Program-made: the position numbers and the translations under genes
Part shown: in pieces, positions 23,345 through 35,061 of the stretch
Position numbering within the stretch: the first letter of the stretch is position 1
Layout: the number at the start of each line of letters is the position of its first letter
Origin: Fratercula arctica
Lineage: Eukaryota; Chordata; Aves; Charadriiformes; Alcidae
Assembly: GCA_947846985.1 (NCBI GenBank)
Contig: CANTUZ010000004.1
Coordinates: 77,713,159 to 77,777,158, forward strand
Reading direction: 5' to 3'
DNA: 64,000 nucleotides
The notes under the pieces: model-generated
What the model saw: only the letters and a program-made list of their open reading frames with translations
Told to the model about the DNA's origin: nothing
Databases searched by the model: none

Positions 23345-25230
23345 ATAAGCAGAAAATGAAAGGTGAAATAACATCTCTGTTAATCAGCATCTAGTTTTTG
23401 TCTTCGAAAATCCAAACCCAAACACCTAGAGTGCAAAGTTGCCCCCATCGTACACACTCTGGAAACCTCTTTTGCTTTTTAAGCTTTTTTAAGATTTTAA
23501 TTTTTTTACTTTCATTTTCTATCTAGAACTAACATGGTCGGAAATATCAGAAGGAAACAAGATGCATGTGAAGACGACAGATGAATTTCCTTTCCCAGTC
23601 TAAAATAATTAATTAGGTTTTGATCAAATATATGGCTCACAGTTCACTTTTCTTCTCATATCTACCCACAGAAAATGTCCTCAACAAAATGAGTATATGC
23701 TCTCCCCAGCACTTAAAAATTCTCATAATATATCAAGGATTTATGTTAACAGAAAGGACAAAGCTAAGAGGTAAAAAAAGTGCATACACAGCCTACAGCC
23801 TTGCAAATAATTTTTAGGAAAAGATATTTAGAAAAAGCTATTCCCAAGCTGTAACATTTCTTCTATTTAACTTCTCCCTGGGAATATTCCGTCTTTATTA
23901 CAACAGACTGGAGGGCTGATAGACCCAAATTTTTGACCTTCTAGTTCAATTAACCTCTCAATTATATTGCTATAATTAAGAATAACTTCACCAAACCAAA
24001 TGGAATTATATTAAAATAGGTGTAAATGAAAGGAGGATCAAATTCTGTATTTGTAATCTCCACAGTAAAAGCCAATAAATTCATGTCAAGGATGCAAACA
24101 TTGCTGCTGGAAATTATAAAAGCTGAACGATCTTCCTCATTTATGGGGTTTTATGTACTTGATGGTGTTTATTGGGGAAAAAAAAAAGCATGTAGACAAT
24201 CAGGTAAGCTTTATGTGTAAGAGAAGGAAAAGGGCAAGGAGGAGGGAGACCATGAGAGCAAGAGAGAAAAATGTTCTCCAAGGGAGCTGACAGAATGGGA
24301 ATGGCACAAGGGAGCTGGTGGACGATCAAAATAGAGCTCGGAAATGTGAGAAAGGATCAAAGGGAGCCCAGGACACTTTGTGAGGATCTCAGAAACATGA
24401 AGAGGGTGAGAGTGAGGAGACACAGAGTGGCCGCAAGGAGTATTTTACTGGCAGTCAAAATGTCCCAGTGATAAAACCATAAAACATGACAGAAAAGGAA
24501 CTAAATACAAAAATGTGGGTCAGTTGACCTGAAAGGTCCGTCTGAAACACTTTAATAGGGAAGAAAGAGGAGTTCAGGAATGACTAAGTCTATATCTGAG
24601 GTGCCTTAAAGCAGTGGGGGACTATTCCACTCTTAACACACTTTACTGAGTTTTTGATTTCCAGGATACGCAGGGTAATAGACTGGAATGCAGAGAAAAG
24701 TTCCTTGCACAGAGATACCCGCTGCAATGCAGCTACGTCTTTATTTTTCAGCTAGAGAAGAAACTAGAGTAGTTTTTCAGGGAGGTATCTTGGTCCCAGT
24801 GGATGTTGATCAATAGATGGAAAGAGGTACGTTGATAACAAACCACCTAAATCCACACAAAAGTGCAATGTAAAGTATAATTGCTGCTTTTATACCCTTC
24901 TCTCCCCATTTTTTTATTTAATCAAGTGGCAAGAAAGGTTTGACTCTTACTTGAACTAGAGATTACTACATTGAAGAAGTACTTGTGCTATTTTGCAGAC
25001 TAGTTACAACCGCGTGATGCAAAATTCAGCCCCACTTCCTTCCCTGTGCTCTCAGCTTCCCTATCGCAGACCTCACAGGTCCCAGACCCATGGGGGCCTC
25101 CCAAAATTACCCGTATTTGAAGACAAGGTGCAGATAACAGTATGTCAGAGATGCTGTAGTTTCTGCTTGTTGTGCAGTGAGAGACTGAGATGGAGTAGTG
25201 CCGCTGCCTCCCCCTTCCCGATAGCTCTGG

Positions 25231-25440
25231 GGTAGGGAAGATTTAGATAGATTTTAGGAGGAAATTGTTTGCTGTGAGGGGGGTGAGCCCCTGGCCCAGG
25301 TTGCCCAGAGAAGCTGTGGCTGCCCCATCCCTGGAGGGGTTCAAGGCCAGGCTGGACGGGGCTTGGAGCAACCTGGGCTGGTGGGAGGTGTCCCTGCCCA
25401 GGGCATAGTTCCAACCCGAACCATTCTATGATTCTCTAAT
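25231..25440 (+). mobile_element. CR1 LINE, 3'-end fragment
   Basis: Begins inside the end of ORF2 ('gggaagatttag...') and runs through the characteristic 'ggcccaggttgcccagagaagctgtgg' zone into the 3' tail 'accattctatgattct'. Bases that normally hold 'ggtctttaaggtccc' before the tail are deleted (near 25405). This copy is matched, with its downstream flank, by the inverted copy at 53641-53885. Confidence 0.93.
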
Positions 25441-25494
25441 TCTGATTCTATATTGCTGGGGTGGAGGTGTTATGAATCACTGAGATAAAATCCT

Positions 25495-25912
25495 GAAGAC
25501 ACCTTCAGTGTTCCGTGGTCCTAACCCAAGGATTTCTGTAAAGCATCAGTGCTTTCCAAAATGGTTCCTTTTGGAAGAGCTCATGGACACCCTCTTGGCT
25601 GAAACAGCTCCTGCTACATCAGAGAATCACAGAATCACAGAATGGTAGGGGTTGGAAGGGACCTCTGGAGATCACCTAGTCCAACCCCCTGCCATCCAGC
25701 TTTGCTCTAGATGACCTCTCACTGTGCCCTTCAGTGGCAGGACACAATGGAGAGACCAGGAGGTAGTTTTGCTTCAGGCAGAGGGAACACCATGAATACC
25801 TGAAGCTTCTCCTTGTCCAGAGGAAAAACTTCTTAATGTAGCAGAAAAGCACGTTCTCTCCTGCCACGCTGTCTAGCTGTAATCCCTCTGATGATATCCC
25901 TACCTGTAATCC
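25495..25912. other. Extra segment in copy A, absent from copy B
   Basis: This 418-base stretch interrupts the alignment of the two duplicate copies. It contains a short CR1 3' end (25620-25694, minus strand) and unrecognised flanking sequence. The pentamer 'aatcc' occurs at both edges (25489-25493 and about 25908-25912), which might be a target-site duplication, but it is too short to be convincing. It is either an insertion in A or a deletion from B. Confidence 0.5.
25620..25694 (-). mobile_element. CR1 LINE, very short 3'-end fragment
   Basis: Reverse complement of the CR1 terminal box: tail repeats 'agaatcacagaatcacagaa' then 'ggttggaagggacctctgg' and 'agtccaaccccctgcc'. Sequence to the right is not recognisably CR1, so this is a severe 5' truncation. 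Confidence 0.85.
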
Positions 25913-26090
25913 CTACCGACCAGCGGCCTTTCAGCAAGTAAACCCAAATCTTGATAACTCCCAAAACATCTTACTGTGCCTAATATTAGCGAAATAATCA
26001 TTACGTCACTCAGTCTCCACGTGACAAAATAAGCAAAGAAACCACTATTCCATATTAGGCAATAAAAACAAAATTGTAAGAAATGTTCAA

Positions 26091-27546
26091 AAGCATTGCA
26101 TTTCCTTTTCCTTGTTTTTAAACTCTCTAGGAAGCATAAAAAAAACCTCTCAGCTTTGCTCATTGTCCATTCTTGAAAAGTCTGTCACAGAATAGAGCTG
26201 AATCTTCAGAAATATTAAGGTAAACATCCACAATAATAGTTATAAAGAACAGGATGTCATGTATCTTCTGTGAAGCATAAAACTTTAGTCCGTTATTTAA
26301 ATGCCTGTTTACTGCTTTACAGATGCCATTTCTTGATTTTCCAATATTCAAAGCATTTCAATGTTTACATTTTTTACTTGCAAAGCTTTTCTCCCATAGT
26401 CTTTTTACTTTCAGGACTCCCCAGTGTAACCACCAGTTGCCACAGTTACATTGCGGCTAACAGGGGAATTAGTAAGAGGAGAAGCAGCAGCGTTCGCGCT
26501 GCTGGGGCTGGCGCCTGGAACAGAGGTAGTCCACATGGTAGAAATGTGCCTTCCAAAAGGCCTAAAACTCCAGGAAAGCTTCGGAACTGCCATCAAAAGA
26601 GAAATTTATCCCGGGCTGTGTGCCACAATAAGGACCATGGCACTACTTAAGCCCCACTAAAGTCTTCAAACATTTAAGCAGCACTTAAAACCTTGTGGTA
26701 GTTGGCAGAGACTTTTACCAACATCAGTGGAACCATTTTCTTTCTTCTAAAACTACTGAATGTCACCAGTGAAGAATTTCCAGAAGTATTTAATTTTTGT
26801 TTGCTCCCTAAGATGTGGAGAACTTAAAGAACTCATGTTTGTTTTCTCAGAACATTACAAGTATAGCTGGGAACTTCATTTTCTTCCAAACTTTCTTTAA
26901 AATTTTTGTTTAAATGGAAAGATTTTAAAATGGTTTCATTTAATCAAAATTACATGTTTCAGGATGCCTAAACAACTAATTTTCTTTCTTTCTTTTTTTT
27001 TTTTTTTGATAACAGAAGACCTTTCAATCTTTTCATTTCAGTGTCATGAATACAGTGTCAATGTATTTGTTTCCTTTCTGAATTGTTAACAGACAACGAA
27101 AGAGTATTTGGAAGTTCACCTATTTTCCATCCAAAAATGGAGCAATCCACAAATAAGACCTCAGTTGTGTGTGTGTGTGTGTGTGTGTGTATGAAAGTGA
27201 GAACAGTTGGAGAACAATGGGATAGAAAAATCTATATTTCCACCTTGAAGTGATAAATTCTCTACTGTACGTGCTAGGTCAGCCTTTTACACTTATAATT
27301 ACCACCAGAAAATCTCTGGAAGCCAAGTAGCATGCTCTGCTAACAAGTAACCATAAAGACCAGCTGTGTCCTGCCACCAAATCTTTTAATAACTTACATG
27401 CTCCGTGTTTCAGTTTTCTGATCTGTAAAATGGGAGCAGTAGTGCTGATGCCCCTTTAATTAAAAGGGCTTGCTCCGTACAGATAAAAAGCGACCTGCAT
27501 GCGGAGTACGTGTTGGCGTCTGGTCAGTAAGGGATACACGGTCTTC
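26091..27546. other. Unique DNA with open frames around 26.3-26.7 kb
   Basis: Around 26400-26660 the sequence is less AT-rich and open in three frames (26270-26650 plus, 26451-26660 plus, 26411-26596 minus). A good acceptor-like tract ending 'tttttactttcag' precedes 26415. None of the peptides is recognisable and no convincing donor follows. There is also a T-run at 26985-27007 and a (TG)12 repeat at 27166-27190. No gene is supported. Confidence 0.5.
27166..27190. repeat. (TG)12 microsatellite
   Basis: Twenty-five bases of uninterrupted TG dinucleotide. Likely polymorphic and able to adopt Z-DNA. Confidence 0.95.
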
Positions 27547-27680
27547 ATAGAATCACAGAATGGTTTGGGCTGGAAGGCACCTTAAAGACCATCCAGTCCC
27601 ACCCCCCTGCCCTGGGCAGGGACACCTCCCACCAGACCAGGCTGCTCCAAGCCCCGTCCAGCCTGGCCTTGAACACTTCC
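27547..27680 (-). mobile_element. CR1 LINE, 3'-end fragment
   Basis: Reverse complement of the CR1 end: tail 'atagaatcacagaatgg', box 'gggctggaaggcacctta', then 'ctgccctgggcagggacacc' and 'gccccgtccagcctggcc'. It stops abruptly after 'ttgaacacttcc', so about 130 bases remain. Confidence 0.93.
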
Positions 27681-30600
27681 ACGTTCCATAAAATCAAAAA
27701 TCCGTTCAGAATACTTTTAGAAGAATAGGGTTAATACTGATAAATGTCGATCAGGAGGAAGTCTGCTGGGTGGTTCCGACAAAAATCTGTGTTGACGTTG
27801 CAGCAAGGTGTAAGAGTAGCATCACGCTGGAACCATTCAGGCAATTCCTCTGAAACTATGTGAAAGACAAAGGATATTTGGCATGTTTTTAAATGTGTCT
27901 GGCAGGTACGAGCTCAAATCCTATTGTTTTCCAGGAGTTTTTATATGATGCTATGGTGTTACTGCTTGCTACTTCACCTATCATTTCACTTTTATGATAT
28001 ATATTTTCTTCTATCTGTTAAAAACATTGTCTATTCTAAAAACACAATGTGAAGGAATTTATATTTCTCTTTTTCCTCATACTTCTTTATTCTGTGTTAT
28101 AAATGTGCCTATTCTTTGGATTTATTGTGTGCTCATAAATCAATACTTTCATGCAGTAATAAAAATAACTTATTGTAATGGTAACAGCTCCAAAGGACTC
28201 CTGACTATGAGTGGCATTTTATTTAATTCAGATCTATGTTCCATTCCCCACCTAATGGCACACTATGGGTTATAAAGTGATTAAAACTGTTGTCAAACTG
28301 GCCTCCTGGAAAGAGGGAGCCAAACTTCTTTTCCTGAGGCTCGTAGATCTGCAGGATCTATATTTGACTTCTACAGTTGGAAAGCAAAGAAAAGCCAGTG
28401 TAGGAATAATAAGGCAAGAAATTATGGAAAAGTGGCTCGTTTTTCTCCAGTGCCTCCAGTGAGCATGTTTAAGTAAACAACAAAAACAAAGCAGTAATCA
28501 GTATTGCTGTTTTTTGAAGGTTAATGGAAATACGGACAAAGAGATTTGCCTGCAACTCACAGGAAAACATGAGAAGAGGTGGGAGTATAACAGAGCTTTT
28601 GACTCAAGTCTCTAGTGTCTTTATTACTGGATTTCTACCTTTAGTTCTTTAAGGGTCACTGGATTTCTTTCCTATTTTTTTAAAATTTATGTTTACTCTT
28701 TTCGATATTGCTGAAACTTCTTTTTAGAATATTCCTGTGAGACAGGCAGACAATACACGGGACTGTTATTTTTTTGAACTTCAGCACTTGCACTCCGCTT
28801 CAGGAACATGATATTTCCCCAATAATAATAATAACGAAGGGAAATGATTAGGGACAATGTAATTAGTGTTTTCAGTTGAAGATTCCAAAAAAAAAAAAAA
28901 AGGAAGATGAAGTTGATTGCTCTTTGTCTTAGCTTTTGCTAAGGCTAAAAAAACCCCCTAAGTAATGACAGTTTGCAATCACCTTTGCAGCTGATTTTCA
29001 ATTTGCTACACCGCTGTATAGAAGAGCTGTCACACAGAAACGCTTGTTAATTCTAGATGGGATTACACCATATCAGAAATTCCTAAGGTTCCAGACGTAT
29101 TTTTGAGAGAACCACAAATCCATGCGAGTTGTTGTAGGAGGGAAAGCAATCAGCCTGCCGTCAGTTAGGGCCTTCTGGTTTTTTCTGTTCTAAGAGAAAG
29201 AAACCTACTATCCGTGGTCAATTAAAGGAAAAAGAAATGCTTCTGAGAGAAGCAATACCCGCGGGTCCTAGAGTACAGCCAACACTACGGCCTTCTGTGG
29301 TTCTACCTGTTGAAGTATCAATATACACTCAGCGTAACACTACACAGAGAAGAGCTGCAGCGACCCAGTGTATGTTTCTGCTTCGGTTCACCTCTTCCTA
29401 AGGGGCTGGATCAAGGTATAACTCTACTCTTTAACCCAGCAAATTTAATTTTACCCACCTGTAACCTCAGCTTTTTCTCTGCGGAAAAACGTTGTATACA
29501 CACTCAACCGTCACGATAAAAGGAAAACAAAACTTCCGGATACTGACTCAAAACCTAAGCTCCCGGAGGCTTAACCTAAAGTACAATGTATCTGTTTAAC
29601 ATTAAGCAGTTTTTAAAACTCTCCTTGAGATTCCCCTCACAGCTTTCTCCGTGGTTCATGATATACCCTGTATCTGCTCACACTATGAATCTTCTGAAGT
29701 TCAGATTTGTAAGTCACTTTTCTAATAGAGCAAAACCCACGCTAATAACGTAAAATAAAAAGAAATCGGTAAAAAGAGTAGATATCTGCTTAAAGGCTGT
29801 ACATTTATAGCCATGTTTTTTTACGGCTATAACATAGCCCTGAGCAAAACAAATTCTGCAAAAAAGGACATTTTAGCTCACCTTCTATTGGGGAATAAAC
29901 CACGCATACTCTCAGAGAAGTGGAGAACATTTTAAAAAGCAGAAAAAGAACTCAGTTTTTGCAACAGTTCTTTTAAATACAACAGAATTTAACACTGGGT
30001 TTTGGTACTAAATAGATCTTTTCTCTGCTGCTCCCTTGCTCTTGAGTGATGCTTCAAGAAAATCTGCAGACTGGATTGAGCTAAATTTCTTTCCTAACTT
30101 ATTACCTAACCTTATATTTGCCACATTCAAACGAGGCAGCATGAACGTAAGAGCAATAATAAGATAAGATGTGCCATGCATATGTATTCTATAAAGCTTA
30201 ATGGGTTCCAGCACTGCTTCATATTGCCTTTTCTTGCTGTAATTTCTCTATATCTATAGATTTAGGACAGTGCCCATCACTGCAGAACCCTAACATACAG
30301 GAGAACTGCTGTGTAGAAGTTATATTTTAAGATCACTTAGGACTTGAAACTGCCCCAGGCCCTCGCGTCACTCATTAGTACATATTTGAAGATGTCAGCG
30401 AGAGAGTTAATGTGTACTTTATAAAAAAATGGATGTGCTTGTATATGTTAATTTTCATGATTTCCTTCTGAATGTTTTTCCTGTATCCGTGTTTATTCTG
30501 TGACCTGTGGTTAATGCACGTTTTCTAGCTGAAAGCCAGCTAAGCCTCGGCTGGTACTTGTCATATGTTGACGATATTCCACAGTGCAGTATTCTAACAA

Positions 30601-31479
30601 CTTCATACAGATAAGGGCGGGGAAAAATGCATCTGCATTCATGGGTTTATCTCAGATTCTTTTCCCAGATTTCAGCGGTAAAAAAAATGTGGAGAACAGA
30701 AAAGGGATGAAATTGTGCTTCAGGGACACATTAGTAACAAAAGAGAAGGCACCAACGAGCAATTTCCGCAGACCGGATAGGTGTCAAATGAGAACTCTAG
30801 ACAGAGCCATTGGGTCCAAAGGAAGCAAGAGAAGGGATGAGGCTCAGAACTAAATGTAAGTCACGGCTGATGAGCTGATGATGGCAAAACCAGCCTTCAG
30901 CCTCCAATGGATCTTCCCCCAGTTCCCGACACGGCTATCTAAACCAGAAGCTTGTGACCTGAAATCTCAGCGCCCTGCTCGGTACAAGCCCTACTACTGT
31001 GGAACTTTGTTATCACGAACGTCACGACAGATACGGCTTATTTACATTTTCCTTAAGAATGCTGCAGTTTGTTTTAGGCCTCTGCTTCCCAACAGCATGA
31101 TTTATCAAATTTAAGTTCCATTAACTTTTAATTATTTTCTCCTGTTCAATCCTTTACACGTATAACAATTTGCTAAAGGCTGTTCGAGGCAAATGGGAGC
31201 TTTGCTTCCTCCTCTTTCCTCGTACCGTTTCTATTGTCTTTGCATTACTTAAAAATAGTTACTGCAGCATAAACTAATTTTGCTGTTAAGGTTACTGGAC
31301 TTAATTCTCCTCTGGGCTGCGCATTGTTTAATTACATCTGTGTAAACAAATACAAAAGCTTAGCGACTCTAATACTCACTTGTACTGTTATCAGCATTTT
31401 ATGCATTACTCTGCTCCGATTCAAATGGCAGAATGCGAGACAGCCAGGAAACAGTCCTGTTGACTCCATGTTGCGTGGA
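27681..31479. other. AT-rich unique DNA, no gene seen
   Basis: No gene is supported. An A15 run lies at 28887-28901. The remaining frames are short and unrecognised. Confidence 0.6.
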
Positions 31480-31768
31480 AAGGGCGGGGAGGGCAAAGCG
31501 GTTTTGGCAGAAGATAAACCCCCTTGCGTTCTAACACTCCTCACCGAGGTGGGAGGCTCGGTGCGGCTGGGTTTAAATTCCAAGGGATGCCCAATTCAGC
31601 ACTATCAGTCCAATCGCGTTTAATATGTATTAAACTATTACGATTTGGATACACTAATAGTGGACGGCACCTTCAGTCTAGTCGTGCTCATGAACCAGCA
31701 CGGCCACTCTCGAGTCTTTGGTCGCGTTCAGTGAGAAACTACCATGACTAGCCACTTAAACAGTGCAG

Positions 31769-31774
31769 TTTATT
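31769..31774 (-). promoter_or_regulatory. Polyadenylation signal of the minus-strand LTR
   Basis: AATAAA on the minus strand downstream of the TATA box within the same LTR. Confidence 0.5.
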
Positions 31775-32102
31775 TAAACAACAGATATATAGGTTCTTAG
31801 GATTGCCGGTGATAAATACACTGTCTGCAAAGCACGTGCAAATGAAGGTATTATTACATATATCAAACGCGCGACAAAGTTATAAACGATACAGCCTGGC
31901 TATAAACGTAGGATAGAGATTCTCTAGAGAAATGCCTAAGTTTCCCGAGAAAGCACTGGGTATAATCTAAGTCTTACCCAAAGGCGTCCCTATGGGGGGG
32001 AAGAAAGGCTCAGCCCGTCGACTGATCCCGGGAGTCAGCGATGGAGTTCTCCTTGACTTGTTCGCGATGGTGTCTTCCCTGATATCCCCCCTCTCTCGGG
32101 CT

Positions 32103-32111
32103 ATTTTTATA
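32103..32111 (-). promoter_or_regulatory. TATA box of the minus-strand LTR
   Basis: On the minus strand 'tataaaaat' lies about 425 bases into the LTR and about 330 bases before its AATAAA, the expected spacing for U3/R with a long R. It would drive transcription towards lower coordinates. Confidence 0.5.
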
Positions 32112-35038
32112 CTATTTTTTTGTTTTCAAAGTGGAGTTTGAGTGACTTTAGTCATAAATACTTTTATTGTGATTGGTGTACTCGAGGAGGAGTAGTCACA
32201 CCTTGGGGGCGGGTAGCCTCCGGGATGGAGGTGTGTTTTGGTACATTTGTAATAAGCAAAGTTCGCACAAAGGACAGCATTTCATCAAAATTTGACGAAA
32301 CGTTGGCTCGGGTAGCGAGTAGGCCGCTTATCTGTTCGTAGTACCATCCTGTTCCCATAGCTGCTATCCGTCACAAGGGAAGGCCACGGAATGATAACAT
32401 TTCGTTCCGTCCCTCGTGTAGCTTCACAAGCACCTTGTCCAGGGAACCGCCGATGGTGCATTCTTTGTGTGCCGGCTGCGGCTGTCTTCTACCTCAGAAG
32501 CCTCTTGATTTTATGACTTTCCTTAATGTGTGAACAATGCTGTAATTTTGTATTTTAGCCAATTTAGTAATTATTCCACACTCCACTCCTCAGAAAAAAG
32601 ATTTATCCCGAAATCTTGGTGCAGTGCTTTGTCTATTCACCTCCACTTCCACTAAGCTCCCAAATGAACAAACTCACAAAGAAGCTATTATCTAATAATC
32701 CAAAAACATTGAACCTGCCACCGAGAAAAAGCTAAACATTCATTCACTCATATCGCTACTGAAGAGACCGATATTTTGAAAAGCAATGGACACATACTTT
32801 TGGATAAATATTAGTGCTTCCCATTTGATTTTTTAAGCTTGAAGAAGAGTCATAATTTATATGCAATTCTTAAAACAGTACAGAAAGGAAAAATGAATCA
32901 TTATAGTCACAGAATGGGACTCTTAAAGACCAGAATTGGAGATTCTTTGTTGTATTTTTACGTTATTATGGCAATACCATGCAGTAACTAGAAAAAATAA
33001 TTTTCAAAAAGTTCTTAATTAAGAGAAACCCCAATGAATGCATAATCATAAGCATCCTGTGAATAAACAGATTCTGTTGGCTGCAGAGTTCATCAGACAG
33101 AGATTTGGGAAAATCAGCAGAAAGCTGGCTGATTAAAACCTGACTCTTAAGGAAAAGGAATGACCTCAAAAGCACAAGAATAAGATTCGGATGGCATCAC
33201 TGAGGTCACACCTGAAGTACTCGGATTTTCAGTGTGTCGCTTCGCACACCGTGCTCTTCCTGCGCTCCGTGCAGCAGGACGGTGCCCGGAAGGAGAGGGC
33301 TGACATTTGAAGGAGAGATGAGACATCCCTGGCACAAAGTCAGCGCCGCAGAGTTCAAGATCAGCGGTGGGATTTTGTGTGGGCTCAGCTCTCTGTTTTG
33401 ACTTTCTCTTGGAACAGATAATTCCTCTTTTAAGAGAAAAGAGAAGGCAATATGAAGTAATGCACACTCAAACACTGCAGCGAGACTCACTTTGGCACAC
33501 ATTTTATGGCCATGTTGCAAACCCAAGTTTTTACTCTTAATCCCTCTGAAGCTTGAAGCCAAAGTCTTTGGGATAATGCCAGTTCCTGGCAAAACACCAC
33601 TGAGACCAACCAGTACTAACACTACTCCCAGCCACCAAAACGGGGAACGTAGGTTGCAGGAAGCAAACCAAGTATTGAAATTCTGATCAAAAGCATTAGC
33701 TTTGATTCTTACTGCTGTTGATTTTCAAAAACGGGGACAGAAATATGAATTTCGTAATTTCAAATACTGTGAAAAATGCATTATTCTAACATATCACTAG
33801 ATATAGGTAGAAAGTGATGCCAAGAAATAGGGAAACTTGGAAGAAAACAGTTTTTTTCAGACCATATAATTTCTGTAGTTCTCGCTGTATTTAGGTGGAA
33901 CAGGTGGCGTTATGTCCTGCTATAACATATTAACATGAAGTCAAAGGAAAAAGGGAATTAAATAAGTCTTTCTAAAATGAATAGTATCGTATAAACACAA
34001 GGGGAAAAAAAAAGAATTCAGTGTTTTTACTCTAGGTTTCTCCTGATGATAAAATAAGGCAGTGGGGAAGGGAACAGCATAACATATAGTTGTTATACAC
34101 GGGGCTGCAAACTCTTCTCTAAACCCATTAATGTTTGCTATTTTTTAATGCTTTTTAATGATGTCATAAAACCAGCTGACAATAATCCTAATAAACACAC
34201 ATCTAGTTCTTCTTATCCAAAGAGAATAAATTATTCCTTCTCTAAACAGATATATAGTCTCTAAAGCACTTATGATATGCTGTCTAATCTGTATGTTAAA
34301 AAACACATTTTAAATATAACCCAATGTTCTTCCTCCCCCAGTTAATTGAAGGCATTCAGCACGTAATCTGAAATTTCTTGAAGCCATTACATTTTTAGTT
34401 TAACTCTATTTGCTGAGGAAGAGTTCACAACCTTCATATATTAAAATAAATATATAAAATATACAAAATACAAGTTTTGGCCCAGAAATCCGTATCTCCA
34501 AACAGCAGAATCCTATTTCATTGCTGAAGGCTTTTTATATTCAGTTGTATTTCTTAAGAACCAGCATACCAAAAAAATAATAGGGTAGAGTAAAGCATAC
34601 GTTTGAAGTAATCTATAATACGAACAGATATCATTCTAGATAAACAAATACCTCCCGTTCTAGCTTGCTCTGAACTTTCATTACATACGAGACTTGTGCC
34701 TTGCTTCCAACAGGAACCAACGTGTGGCCAACAACTAGCAGTAAGAGTTATTCTATTCTTAAAGAAAACACACCGTTGATCCAATTATTTTGAAATAGTG
34801 AGTAGCTACGGATAATTGCTTATATAGACATAGCTAGAACTCGGTGCTCTGTCATGTCTTCCTCCTGGTGAGACCTCTGTATCCCTTTGGCTGGATTACT
34901 CTGCTGGAATGATATTCACAGGAAAGGTGTTATAACTAACAAGAAGCTTGAAAACCTTTCACAGAACCGGGAACAACAGGTGGTATTCTGCACAGCCATC
35001 CGCGCTAGAAAAAGAAATCGGAGTATAACACACCAGTG

Positions 35039-35061
35039 AAAAAAAAAAAAAAAAAAAAAAA
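35039..35061. repeat. Poly-A tract (A23)
   Basis: Twenty-three A. No AATAAA signal within 40 bases upstream and no gene remnant seen, so it is probably simple sequence. Confidence 0.9.

Larger units (their letters stand above)
20721..25230. other. AT-rich unique DNA, no gene seen
   Basis: Apart from the open frame at 22572-23117, I see only AT-rich sequence. Small repeats include three 10-bp 'tttcatgaca'-type units at about 23313-23344. A purine-rich stretch (GA-rich) lies at 24215-24290. No gene is supported. Confidence 0.55.
25231..26090 (+). repeat. Inverted duplication, copy A (partner at 53411-53885)
   Basis: The CR1 end plus about 54 bases of flank (25441-25494), and then 25913-26090, match the reverse complement of 53411-53885. 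The match includes non-CR1 DNA, for example 'attgctggggtggagg' and 'gacaaaataagcaaagaaa', at roughly 85-90% by eye. Between the two matched parts, copy A carries about 418 bases (25495-25912) that copy B lacks. Shared unique flank beside the same CR1 insertion means the two loci arose by duplication, not by two independent CR1 insertions. Confidence 0.8.
31480..32536 (-). mobile_element. CpG-rich LTR of an endogenous retrovirus, minus strand
   Basis: This block stands out for its many CpGs in CpG-poor surroundings. Read on the minus strand it starts 'TGTTCACACATTAAGG' at 32536. It then has a TATA box (TATAAAAAT, complement of 32103-32111) and an AATAAA signal about 330 bases later (complement of 31769-31774). 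A TG...CA end is possible at 31661 (...GGTGCCGTCCA). CpG-rich sequence of similar character continues left to about 31480, so either the U5 is long or some internal leader remains. I saw no gag, pol or env frame and no clear target-site duplication. The retained CpGs suggest a fairly recent insertion. The exact family is unsure: the layout fits an avian class I or class II ERV. Confidence 0.7.

Noticed and set aside
33180..33480. Possible old CR1, from 'tcacacctgaagtactc' resembling the CR1 block RPHLEYC
   Set aside because: Sequence before and after does not continue the CR1 pattern, so one short phrase is not enough.
34981..35061. Poly-A run as tail of a processed pseudogene
   Set aside because: No AATAAA close upstream, no gene-like sequence and no flanking repeats.
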